The notes below the pieces were generated by a model that saw only the letters and a program-made list of their open reading frames with translations, was not told the DNA's origin and ran no database searches. Positions 34,976 through 45,087 of a stretch of DNA of 64,000 bases are shown here, one piece after another; the first letter of the stretch is position 1, and every line of letters starts with the position of its first letter. The position numbers and the translations under genes were made by a program. The stretch lies in the NCBI GenBank assembly GCA_950295325.1, contig OX485807.1:10567001-10631000 (forward strand), written 5' to 3'. The DNA comes from Polytrichum commune (taxonomy: Eukaryota > Streptophyta > Polytrichopsida > Polytrichales > Polytrichaceae).

Positions 34976-35620
34976 CAGTAATCTCCCACTTAAGTACGCA
35001 CCCGTTTAAGTACGCATCCCGGTTAAGTGCACAATTTTTTTGACAAAAATTAGGGTTCATACTTTATTGTTTGAACATGTCATGCATAGGCATTTGTCGC
35101 AAATGCATGAATTTTGTATGCTTGACATTAAATGCTATTTTGTTAGGGTTTCCCTAAAATGTCTCAAATGATTGTCGCAGTTCATCATACATTTGTCTAG
35201 TTTCCATTTGAACATCGGAGCAAAGCAATTGGTCGTTGATGTCGAGGACAATGTTGTGTAAAGCTTCAAAGCCTTTGAAGTCGGTAGCACTTTCAAATTC
35301 AACAAATGTCTTAATAGGTTGGATTTCATTACAATATGTTCTCTTGATTGTCCCAGACTTTCCGGATGGCACCTTCATTGACTTCATACTCCCGCCCGCC
35401 GCAACGCCTGCTTGCTCGGCACGTTCGGCTTGCTCAACTTTGCAATGATTTCACATCGTTGGGCTTTGATCAAGTGTGTTACCTTGGATTTCATCCGTTT
35501 CCCATTGCGATTCATCAAATCAGAGCGTCTAGAAAGCGATATGAGTAAAGCACGCACCTACCAACTAAGTGCGCACCAACGGCTCCAGTTCAAAGTGCAT
35601 ACTTAAGCGGAAGATTACTG
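34976..35620 (-). mobile_element. deleted pogo/Tigger-like DNA transposon
   Basis: 645 bp bounded by inverted repeats: CAGTAATCTCCCACTTAAGT at the left and, read on the other strand, CAGTAATCTTCCGCTTAAGT at the right (18 of 20 identical). TA precedes the left end; the base pair after the right end is TG, a mutated TA. Just inside both ends a word like TTAAGTRCGCAC is repeated (three times at the left, about three at the right), as expected for transposase-binding subterminal repeats. The interior holds a transposase N-terminal fragment; the catalytic part is gone. Confidence 0.7.
35154..35560 (-). pseudogene. transposase N-terminal (helix-turn-helix) fragment
   Basis: On the minus strand, in two frames, about 35530-35400 reads KVTHLIKAQRCEIIAKLSKP and continues into PSKQAL. 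This resembles the opening helix-turn-helix of pogo/Tigger-type transposases (L..AQR.EII..L.....S...LAREYGV). A frameshift follows, then a charged, helical segment (KTFVEFESATDFKGFEALHN, then DELRQSFETF) to a stop near 35154. There is no DDE catalytic domain. The match is by motif memory only. Confidence 0.4.
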
Positions 35621-35920
35621 TGGCTACCCGACTATTCAATGTTTTAGTGGACAAGTTTGAAGATTTGTGCCTAGACATCATTCCCATATTTTTGCTCATG
35701 CTCGCACAACACGATGGCTAAGGGATCGGGCAGGGGACGTTTTTACAAACTAACCCCTCAACAAAGACTTCTCATTTCTTTTATTCTTGAAACATGAGAA
35801 CATCTTCGTGTACGATTCTTTCTCTTGGAGTTGGACTACGAGTGCTATAAATGACGATGTTATATTTGTAGCTTTGTGTGTCAACGAAGTATTATCAATT
35901 GAAATTGAGTGGCCTGACTC
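35621..35920. other. unassigned sequence
   Basis: No feature recognised between the pogo-like element and the fold-back element. Confidence 0.4.
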
Positions 35921-36303
35921 AAGGGGAGGCCACACACATTTGAGAATGCCAGTTTTGAAACAAAGTTTGGTAAGCCAAGGTAAAAGGATTTCAACCTTGA
36001 CATGTGCCTAACTTTGAGGAGTTGGGTTTCAAAGGTTTTGAGGTTGGTCATTTTTTTTTTTTGGTTAAAACCGTATGTTTCCAACTCCCATCCAAGACAA
36101 CGCTTTTGCAAAGACCCCTGTTTTTTTGTTTTTATTTTATTTTATTGGAGTTGAAAAACAAACAATTCAACCCAATAAAAGAGGGACCAATCTCGAAACT
36201 CAACTACTCAAATTTAGGCACATGTCAAGGCCAACATTCTTTTACCTTGGATTATCAAACTCCATTCCAAAAACCGGCATTTTTGAACATGTGTCGCCTC
36301 CCG
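35921..36303 (+). mobile_element. fold-back element with about 125-bp inverted arms
   Basis: 35921-36050 and the complement of 36181-36303 align along their whole length. Shared words include GGGGAGGCC/GGGAGGCG, CCAAGGTAAAAG, CCTTGACATGTGCCTAA, TTTGAGGAGTTGGGTTTC/TTTGAGTAGTTGAGTTTC and GGTTGGTC/ATTGGTCC. A 130-bp T-rich and A-rich spacer lies between. The peptide frames on either strand are mirror images of one another and are explained by the symmetry. Confidence 0.75.
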
Positions 36304-38307
36304 AATATATGGGCCTATGGAGTTTGAAGAGCAAATGCATGGCTTCTATGGATGTATAGGTATAATAGACATGACCTTGGTCAAAATTAGATGTCCGTAT
36401 AAAGATCCGAACTACGCTAGGTGCTTCAATGGTAGAAAAAATATGTATTCAATTAACAATAATGTTGTTGCAGACCACGATGGCCTCTTCATCTACATTG
36501 CCCAAGTTACCCCAATTCTTGCCACAATGTTATGACACTTAGGCACTCAAAGCTTAATATCAATTGGAGACACATTCACTTGTGACAATGAGTACTTTGA
36601 TAATTTATCGGGGTATCATGGGTACCATGGACATGACATGTATATCATGAGACATTTAGGGCATCAAGAGATTATGAAGGAGGCCGACCATGATGCTATG
36701 CATGCATTTAATAAAATGAATGCAGGATTAGGGTTTATGTGGAATTGGAGATATAGAGGTTAAAGAGAAAATGAAAATACTTATAAAGCGATCTTATTAT
36801 GCACACCCTAAATACAACATCATTTTCTAAGTTGCTTGTTTTCAACCAACTCCTTGCACATACGCATGGTAGACTTCACCTACCACATTGGCGATTTTAC
36901 CACAATGGCCTCTTCATCTACATTGACCCTTGTATATCAAATAAACATATGATTGTTAGTTGACGATCGATGTTTCTTGGAGAAAGGTGACCCATTTTCA
37001 AGTAAGATAGGAGAGGAAAATAAAAAGATGGGAAAGAATGCCATTACATTCTAATGGATTTGTACATGAGATCTATAAAGTGCCAAATACTAGTGTGGAA
37101 AGTAGATTGCGTTGGAACTTGGGATTGAGTATAACCAAGTGGGGCCAATGCACCAAAATAAAGGGCTCATCAAAGCGATATGAATCCACAAAGCGTAGTA
37201 TGTACGTCGAAGAGAGCAGAACAAGTATCTTTGATGATGACCACAACCAATGCCGTCTTTCTTTTGAGATGCAACTAAGTTACTCAATTTAGAAATTGCG
37301 TTGCTTTGTCAAGGTTCTCTCAAACTTTGTGGATTTTAGTGTGACATGCTTAATTTTGGATAGTCACACTAATTTGCTAGCAAGACATGTAAGTGTGATT
37401 AGGACTAATTTGTAAGTCACATAGTTGCTAATAATAAAATCATACTAAGAAAGTGCAATAATCACAAGAATCACATCCGTAATTAATATTATTGTATTGT
37501 GATATGTCTCTACCATGATTTTTAAGATATTAACTTTATTATTACGAAGGGCACTATTACATATAGACTTAGATCGATTCAAAAGGAATCAACACCATTA
37601 TCCACATTGGCGGCAACATCAAAGTTTTCTTTTTTTCTTTTGCTTTAGTACAATATATATTATTTGTTTCGTCTTCTCTATTTCCTTTGGTAGTCTGCAC
37701 TTTGTGATCTTATCTTTTTTAGAATCTACAAGATAGCAATTTAATGCGTGTTCTTAGCCCTCCATGGACACATTGAGGTGGGTGAACCTACAATGAACGT
37801 ATCTAGGCATTCATTTGCTTCTATTGAATAGAAAATGGAAAGACCCAAACTAAGTCTTCATGTTAGCAACTTACGAGGCCAATACTCATATTTTGCTCAG
37901 TAACACTCAAAATTGTATTATATATTTTGTAATAGACATACGAATCAAGATGTTTCATGACCTTAATTGGTTACATAGAGAAACAAAAAATGAACCGTCC
38001 CAATCATGTGTCGAGTGGTTGCATTTGTTCATTGAACTTGTTTGCTCCATACTTGCATCATTTGGTTGTTAGGAAAATCACATCTTCAAGGTTACTAGTT
38101 GGATATTCACAATTTCACGTTATATACACCATATTAGGTGTCATTATAAGGCACTAACCATCGATCATAAATTTGTCTCACATTAAAGATTATTTGGTGT
38201 AAATAGATTTATTCCGTTGTAGCCAATGGATTATATTTGCGGTCTTCAATTAACATCACATGTGACATAATTGAATAATAGGCACATACAAAATAGGCAC
38301 CCATATC
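36304..38307. other. unassigned sequence
   Basis: Two kilobases without a recognisable gene or element; only short frames without motifs. Confidence 0.4.
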
Positions 38308-38751
38308 CAGTGTTTGGGGAGATTTTTGGGCATAATTGGTCAAAATCCCAGTGTTTCCAAGTTCAACCAGTTACATGTTGTGATCTTTTGGTTTGTCTTT
38401 GATAATTCAAAGTATATTGCATAGATTCCTCTAAATGATGGGTAATGTTTACCAGAATCTTAACTTCAACCGGTTAATTCTCAAACTCAATTGTTCATTT
38501 GTAACTACATTGTTTTGTCTAATTAGTGTGGATTACCGTTTAGAGTTACACATTGCTATAAAATTACACTGAGAGGATCATTACTTACCCCAATAATATA
38601 AGCAATTGGTATGCACATTGAGAAAATGATAGAATTTCGTTGGTAAAAAAATCATAATTTCAAAAAAAAATTTATAACAACACATAACTCCAAATGGTAA
38701 CCCACACTAATTAGACAAAACAGTGTAGCAGTCGGTTCTCCCCGTTCATTG
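38308..38751 (+). mobile_element. hAT-type MITE family C, copy 3, carrying a nested MITE
   Basis: Ends CAGTGTTTGGGGAGA and TCTCCCCGTTCATTG are flanked by CCCATATC (38300-38307) and CCCGTATC (38752-38759), a 7-of-8 match. The body follows the family (GGGCATAATTGGTCAAAATC, CAACCAGTTACATGTTG, AACTTCAACCGGTTAATTC). It is split at TAACTA by the 218-bp insert at 38508-38725. Without the insert and its TA duplication the element is 224 bp, the family length. Confidence 0.8.
38508..38725 (+). mobile_element. TA-flanked MITE nested in a hAT MITE
   Basis: 218 bp, with near-perfect inverted ends of about 40 bp: CATTGTTTTGTCTAATTAGT at the left, and the complement of the right end reads CACTGTTTTGTCTAATTAGT. 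TA lies on each side (38506-38507, 38726-38727). The uninterrupted sister elements read TAACTAACTGCCGG at this point, so the empty site is visible. A TA target indicates the Tc1/mariner (Stowaway-like) superfamily. Confidence 0.85.
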
Positions 38752-38789
38752 CCCGTATCATGAATTCAGTCAACTAGAGGCCTCCCGAT

Positions 38790-39360
38790 ATGGATTATAT
38801 AGTCAAAGGTATGTTAAAACTAAGCCACATCACCTTTTTATTTATTTATTTAGAAGGTTTATAATTGACTCAAACAAGAGGATGCACTGAATGGTGGGAG
38901 GCCAGAGATCTATTCTCTTAAATGAGGGCCACTTGACGCACATGACTGAGAGCCTGTGACCATTACACTTCAAGCACTCTCATTGGTGGAAAAGCCGGTC
39001 CAAGTTCACTTCACACTACGGTTGAGGGACCAACGGAGTATGTGAATGCAAGATGGATCTAAAGTCTACATGGATTCCTACATGGCATCGAATGGATCAT
39101 GTTTCATGGTTACTTGGACTATTTTCAAAAACCATGTAGTCCAGGAGACCATGGCACTCCGAACGCTCACAACTGTTGATTTATTCTAAATTATCATGCG
39201 TGAGGACCCACGTGAATAGAAATCCATTAAAATAGCATTTGGTTGAGGGTCCAGTCACATATGACTTCACACTACACTTGAGGGTCCGTGATCACACTAC
39301 ATGATTTTTGAGGTGTCTTGGGACGGACTTTGGACACTTTTTCTTGGGCTCCTTTGGATT
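38790..39360 (+). repeat. dispersed repeat D, copy 2
   Basis: Same order of shared phrases as 2690-3370 (CTCTCATTGGTGGAAAAGCC, CCAAGTTCACTTCACA, CATGGATTCCTACATGGCAT, GTTTCATGGT). Nothing coding recognised. Confidence 0.5.
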
Positions 39361-40244
39361 TTAGTAATGCTCGGAACATATGTGGATGTTGTGGATGTAA
39401 TTCAACAAAAGACTATAGCCTAACTACACACTTACAATGAAAGGATTTGTTAAAGAACATTGCTCACCTTGAATAGGTAACCATAATGATATTTCAAGTT
39501 AAATATAAAAGGGTTAATTAATCTATTACAAATGACTACATCAAAGTACCCTTGGTTGTGGGAAAAAGATTAAAATGAGATACTTTACGCAACATATTTG
39601 ACAATGACTATGCTCATGCTTGCGCATTGCACAAGGTTCATTTAAAATGAACTCACTGCCAAATTATTGAATGGGTAAATAATGCGAGGTGTGTGACAAG
39701 CACAAATGCATGTATTGTTGTTGAGAGATTCCAAACCCCTTATTTCGAATTATTGTGTGAATTGTCAATCTAAACCACAAATAGCCTAAAAGAAACATAT
39801 ATTTGTCGTAATTAAACTAATATGAGACACCTAGATGATACAAAGAAATCACCTTTTCAATCTACCTTGAGGATTTCCCTAGATTTTTCCTATCTAATAT
39901 CGTAAACTACATGTCCTCGCATTCGCTACAAATTGTGCTTGAGCAAACGATTTGCTTGCTCATATATTTGCTACATATTGTACTTGAGCTTCCAACATTT
40001 TTGTCAACTTGAGCGTGATTTGAGCAAATGATTTGGATGCCTCACATTCGATACATGTTGCACTTGATCGGCACCCTAGGCTTGCAACCTTCAATGTTGT
40101 TCATAGATGAACTCCACAAACAAGCATCACAATCTCTTGCTTTTGCACTATACTTAGTTTTTGCTATGTCTAAGGCCCACTTTATACATGGCTTGGGGTT
40201 AGTCTGCGCACTGGCCTGATTCAAGTCCTCAATCCAGCCTAACT
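39361..40244. other. unassigned sequence
   Basis: No gene recognised. The text GCATTCGCTACA or TTGTACTTGAGC recurs two or three times between 39915 and 40065, a loose short repeat. Confidence 0.35.
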
Positions 40245-40970
40245 TGTTACGTACCTCTCACCAGTTGGCAATTTGTTTCTTGATAACAAAATCTCCAAGT
40301 AAAGAATTGAAACAAATACCAATTTTATTTCTTCCTCTAAGTACAAACCGCAACCAAATAAAGTTTGGTCAAAGAAGCTCTACCACCCGACCATAGGAGA
40401 GAGACACAAAAAAATCCTCTCTCCTCCCCCGAGCTTCCTCTTATGCCGAAGCACTACTTTTACTTTCTATATTTATATATAGTAAAAGTATTCTGTTCAT
40501 AGCTCTATCTCATAGTTCTACTATGAATCTTCTATCTTTGGTTCTTCTAGAATCTTCTTTCATCTCTTATCTCAATTCCATTCTTCCAATTCAAACTGTC
40601 TAATTCCAATTGGATTCATCCATTCTTCTTTCTAGTTGGAACTGTCTAATTCCAACTAGCTTTAACTATTCATCGAGAGTTGTCTAACTCCAATGAATAA
40701 CATTCATTTTTCCAAATATGGAGTGGTTTAACTCCTGTGCACCTCATCGAGAGTTGTCTAACTCACGTGCACATGTTCTCAATTGGAATGGTCTAGTTCC
40801 AATGCACTAAATGCGGAGCTGTCTAACTCCAGTGCACATGTTGTCAATCTGGAGTTGCCTTACTCCTTTCCATTCATCCTCAACTGAGAGTTGTCTAGCT
40901 CTCATCTTTCTCTGCTTACACACTGGCACATGTGGTTAGAATATTCCTTAATAATTCTAGTTACATTACA
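40245..40970 (-). repeat. 3' LTR of the chromovirus, complete
   Basis: 726 bp. On the minus strand it begins TGTAATGTAACTAG and ends ...GTAACA, the canonical TG...CA. The inner boundary is fixed by the adjacent polypurine tract, and both ends agree with the solo LTR at 44376-45087. It holds the hairpin array described separately. Confidence 0.85.
40586..40904 (-). repeat. array of about nine short hairpins with a shared GTCTA loop, inside the LTR
   Basis: Plus-strand units (left stem, eight-base loop, right stem) start near 40586, 40632, 40672, 40720, 40748, 40782, 40815, 40851 and 40885. Examples: ctagttggaa/ctgtctaa/ttccaactag (10 paired), attggaa/tggtctag/ttccaat (7), tgagag/ttgtctag/ctctca (6), ggag/ctgtctaa/ctcc and ggag/ttgcctta/ctcc. 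The stems differ between units but stay paired, while the loop keeps GTCTA or close to it. The same units are present in the other two LTR copies of the window. Confidence 0.8.
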
Positions 40971-40983
40971 ATCTCCCCCTTCC
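40971..40983 (-). other. polypurine tract of the chromovirus
   Basis: The minus strand reads GGAAGGGGGAGAT immediately before the 3' LTR start TGTAATG. This is the plus-strand DNA primer site expected at this position in LTR retrotransposons. Confidence 0.85.
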
Positions 40984-40984
40984 A

Positions 40985-41956
40985 TCAAAAGTCATTGTCC
41001 TCAATGACAAAATTAGGATAGTCCTTTCTGAAATCAACTTCTCTTTCCCAAGAAGCTTCTTCTTCAGGATAATCTTTCCACTTCATATAAAATCTACGGA
41101 AAATCTTATTCCTTAGATATTGATTATCTATTTTCAAAATCTTCTCAGGTTCTACAAGAAGTTCTCCCTCTGGAGCAGCTTTGGGAAGATCAGGCAAAAT
41201 ATGGTTAGGATCAGGCACATATTTTCTCAATAATCCCACATGAAATACATTATGAATCTTCCAATCTTCATGTAGTTTTAATTCATAAGCTACCTTGCCT
41301 ATCCGTTTCAAAATTTCAAATGGACCACAAAATCTAGGTGATAACTTTCTTGATTTGCCAAGCTTAAGTCCAGATCGATTAGGTGCTACCTTTAAAAACA
41401 CCTTATCACCAACTTCAAATTCACGAAAAATTCTTTTGTTGTCAGCATAATACTTAGCTCTATCCTAAGCACTTTTCATAGCCAACTTTGCCGATTCTCT
41501 AATTTCATTCATCTCCCTAATCATAGCATTAATGCTTTCAAATCTCGTATTAGGAGTAGAAAGTGTAATTGGGGTTCTACATTCCTGACCATATAAAACA
41601 TAAAATGGACTTATCCCATTACTACTATGAAAATAATCATTATAAGAAAATTCAATCATATGCAACCACTTATCCCATGATTGTTGTCTCTTGCCAACAT
41701 ACATCCTTAACATATCCTCAAGAGTTCTATTTGTCCGTTCAGTTTGTCCATCCGTCTCAGGATGATAAACACTGCTTAACTTAATCTTTGTTCCACACAA
41801 TTTAAATAAAGTAGTCCAAAATTCACTCACAAACTTACGATCTCTATCACTTATAATTTCTCGCGGAATTCCATGATGCTTAAAAAATTCTCTCATGAAT
41901 AGCTCTGCCACTCCATAAGCAGTAACAGTACTAACTGTAGGAATAACTTGGTTCAT
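40985..41956 (-). pseudogene. integrase C-terminal half plus chromodomain of a chromovirus
   Basis: One reading frame on the minus strand from 41956 to 40985, interrupted by a single in-frame stop at 41465-41467. The first part carries the second catalytic Asp context (IISDRDRKF) and the catalytic Glu context (TDGQTERTNRTLE) of the integrase core; the first Asp and the zinc-binding N terminus are absent. After the stop follow KLSPRFCGPFEIL and NVFHVGLLRKY, typical of the integrase C-terminal region. It ends in a chromodomain (ILKIDNQYLRNK, then FYMKWKDYPEEEASWE), which in chromoviruses directs insertion to chromatin marked by methylated histone H3. It ends just before the polypurine tract, as in the family. 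Confidence 0.88.
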
Positions 41957-41959
41957 TCA

Positions 41960-42307
41960 ACCTTTCTCTTAGTTGGAACTGTCTAATTCCAACTAGCTTT
42001 AACTATTCATTGAGAATTGTCTAACTCCAATGAATAATATTCATCTTTCCAAATATGGAGGGGTCTAACTCCTGTGCACCTCATTGAGAGTTGTCTAACT
42101 CACGTGCACATGTTCTCAATTGGAATGGTCTAGTTCCAATGCACTAAATGCGGAGCTGTCTAACTCCAGTGCACATGTTGTCAATCTGGAGTTGCCTTAC
42201 TCCTATCCATTCATCCTCAACTGAGAGTTGTCTAGCTCTCATCTTTCTCTGCTTACACACTGGCACATGTAGTTAGAATATTCCTTAAGAATTCTAGTTA
42301 CATTACA
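41960..42307 (-). repeat. partial 5' LTR of the chromovirus
   Basis: About 347 bp, co-linear with 40624-40970 of the complete LTR. On the minus strand it starts TGTAATGTAACTAG at 42307 and stops inside the hairpin array, next to integrase sequence. It differs from the other LTR at many single positions, so the insertion is not recent. Confidence 0.85.
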
Positions 42308-44375
42308 CTTTATCAATGGTTTGCAAGCTCAACTTTGTCACATGTAAAGTGACGAGGCCCGATTTTAGGTCCCGATGGTCTTGAGGAAAAAATGCAGTGA
42401 AGAGAATTAAGCTTTTATGCATTGATGGCAAAGACATTCATTATCCAACGGCTGAGCCCAATTTGGACCCATGTTGAGAATTTGGGCCAAGGAAAAACTT
42501 GTCTCGATTTCTTCAAATCAATCCAAAGGTGTGGTGCCAAAATTGTGCCATCTAGGATGCCACATGAAATGAGTGAGTGTTCAAGCCCAACCTTAGTATA
42601 AAACCCTTGGACCAAATTTGATGAGATCGAGTGATCCTATTGGACAGTTATTTTAAGGTTTGAGTTGGCCCTCAATATGGCCCCAAGTGTAAAGTGAGCC
42701 TAAGATCCAAGGTTCGGATCACATGGCATGGAACACTAAATAAATGTTACACATACCTAGATATCATTTAGGAATTAGTCAAAACAAACCAAATGAATAA
42801 GGAAACCCACATTATGTGAGTTAGTACCCATAGTACAACTCTCATTGTCAATCCATTACCAAATCAATGCAACTTACAACAACATGCAATAACAAAAGTG
42901 CCTTTGTGTATTTGGGATGCATGCAATGTTTGATTATGACTCTTCGTAGTTCAAGCATGATATTGTGAGACTGATCGAACAAACAACAAAGATATCCATT
43001 AGACAATGAAAGCCATAATCTTGACTGAGAGAGTATGAGAGTTGATGTGAGCACATTGATGTAGAAGTCGAGAATTTATGATCTTGGAGTGATGTAATTG
43101 AAGGTTGGAAGAGCCAAGTGTGAGCTTTATGATTGAAGTCTCGGCAATAGGCCGAGAAGGATTGAGCGAGAGGCTCCAAGAGGCAAGGAGTGTTGCGAGA
43201 AAGATTTAAGCTATGTGCCAGAGTGTTGAAGTGGGTTTGAGAGGCGGCAATTGGCAAAGGATGCAAATTTAGCTTAAGAAAGGGATTGAAAGCAAATGAG
43301 TAAGTGTAATAATTTAGATTTTGACACTGGGGTTGAACTGAATATGTTCTTCATATTTGTAGTAGTGAAGGAATAGGTGGAGGTGTAAGAATAGAAAGAG
43401 GAGATTAACTACTTGTTTGCACATGAGTTGGGTTGTCATTTTGAGTTATTTGTTGGTTGCAAAATAATTCACAAGTGATGGTGTAATATTGTATATTTTA
43501 TTGTTCACTTGTATGTATATAAAATGTCAATAATAGAGATCATATTTTTGTGTCATTTATATTTCCAAAGACATATTGTTCTACCCGTGCCCTTTCATGC
43601 ATGTTGTTGCCTAAGATAACATATTTTTCTAGAATTAGGATTCAACGTGTGACAGGTTGTGACAATAGCTTTGCTAGAAGGAGTAATTGCCTACGCATGC
43701 ACAATCATAGATTTTGGAGTAGAATAGAACATCTTTTCAAGGGCGTCTTTTGTGGAAATATCTTTGACATTGGGGTTGCCCATACATAATCACATACACT
43801 TTATCATACATTTTTTGGATGATTGGAAATGGGTGTAAGCATAGTAAAGTGGACAACTTTTGATTCCTGCCAAAGTTTAAGTGAAAGTAATTCAAAAACA
43901 CATATTGACTTTGAATTTTGTGACAAAAAATCATATACATTTAAAGAATATATTGACCTACAAAGCCAAATAATTTATGTTGACAAACCCTTTATTCAAA
44001 AATGAGCTATGGAAAAAAATGGGTAAATTTGGGCCTAAAGTTTAAGCAAAGCAAAAATCTATTTTGAAAAACCATGCAAGTAGTGTGATATTGAACAAAG
44101 TATTGTCTAAATTGATATTTTTCTACATTTTTCTTGATGTTGCCCTCATGTTTATAATAAATTTAAGGAATATGAAAGCATTCAAGCTCAAATTAAATAA
44201 GGTTATGAAATTTACATCCAAAATTAAATTAAGTCATTTGCATTTGAGTATTAATTTAGATTATATGTTTTGAAGATTATTTCTTGATATTCTATATTTG
44301 AGTGCTTTAAGACAATAATGGAGGGCATCATGAAAATAATCCAATTTAAACAATAGTTTGCTACTACTTTTAAGC
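42308..44375. other. unassigned sequence
   Basis: No recognisable gene. 43318-43430 (TTGAACTGAATATGTTCTTC and following) resembles 47005-47135 and appears to be a short dispersed repeat. The remaining frames show no motif. Confidence 0.4.
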
Positions 44376-45087
44376 TGTAATGTAACTAGAATTATTAAGG
44401 AATATTCTAACTACATGTGCCAGTGTGTAAGCAGAGAAATATGAGAGCTAGACAACTCTCAGTTGAAGATGAATGGATAGGAGTAAGACAACTCCAAATT
44501 GACAACATGTGCACTGGAGTTAGACAGCTCCGCATTTAGTGCATTGGAATTAGACTATTCCAATTAAGAACATGTGCACGTGAGTTAGACAACTCTCGAT
44601 GAGATGCACGGAGTTAGACCACTCCATATTTGGAAAGATGAATGTTATTCATTGGAGTTAGACATTTCTCAATGAATAGATAAAGCTTTTTGGAATTAGA
44701 CAGTTCCAACTAGAAGATGGAATGGATAAACTAAGTTGGAGTTGGACAGTTCCAACTTGAAGAAGGTTTGAGAAGAACCAAAGATAGAAGATTCATAGTA
44801 GAACTAGAAGATAGAGCTATGAATAGAATACTTTTACTATATGTAAAGATAGAAAGTAAAAGTAGTGCTTTTGGCATAAGAGGAAGCTCGGGGGAGGAGA
44901 GAGGGGCTTTTTGGTTGTTAGCTCTCTCTCCTATGGTCGGGTGGTAGAGCTTCTTTGACCAAACCTTACTTGGTCCTGGATTGTACTTAGTGGTCTCACA
45001 AAGAAATAAATTATATTTTCTTCAATTCCTTACTCTGAGAGGTTGTTGTCGTGAAACCAATTGCCAACCGGCGAGAGGTGTGTAACA
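44376..45087 (+). mobile_element. solo LTR of the same chromovirus family
   Basis: 712 bp, starting TGTAATGTAACTAG and ending GTGTGTAACA, in the opposite direction to the element at 40245-42307. It is flanked by TAAGC (44371-44375) and TAAGT (45088-45092), a five-base target duplication with one change. No internal element sequence is attached, so it is the product of recombination between two LTRs. Confidence 0.88.

Larger units (their letters stand above)
40245..42307 (-). mobile_element. truncated chromovirus (Ty3/Gypsy LTR retrotransposon)
   Basis: Read on the minus strand the order is partial 5' LTR (42307-41960), C-terminal half of integrase, chromodomain, polypurine tract and full 3' LTR (40970-40245). 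The rest of the 5' LTR, primer-binding site, gag, protease, reverse transcriptase, RNase H and the integrase N-terminal half are missing. The LTR passes straight into integrase sequence near 41950. The five bases outside the ends (TAACT at left, CTTTA at right) do not match, so no target duplication survives. It cannot move by itself. Confidence 0.85.

Noticed and set aside
35881-36359. Overlapping frames on both strands with similar peptides
   Set aside because: They are produced by the inverted arms of the fold-back element; neither has stop-free extension or a known domain.
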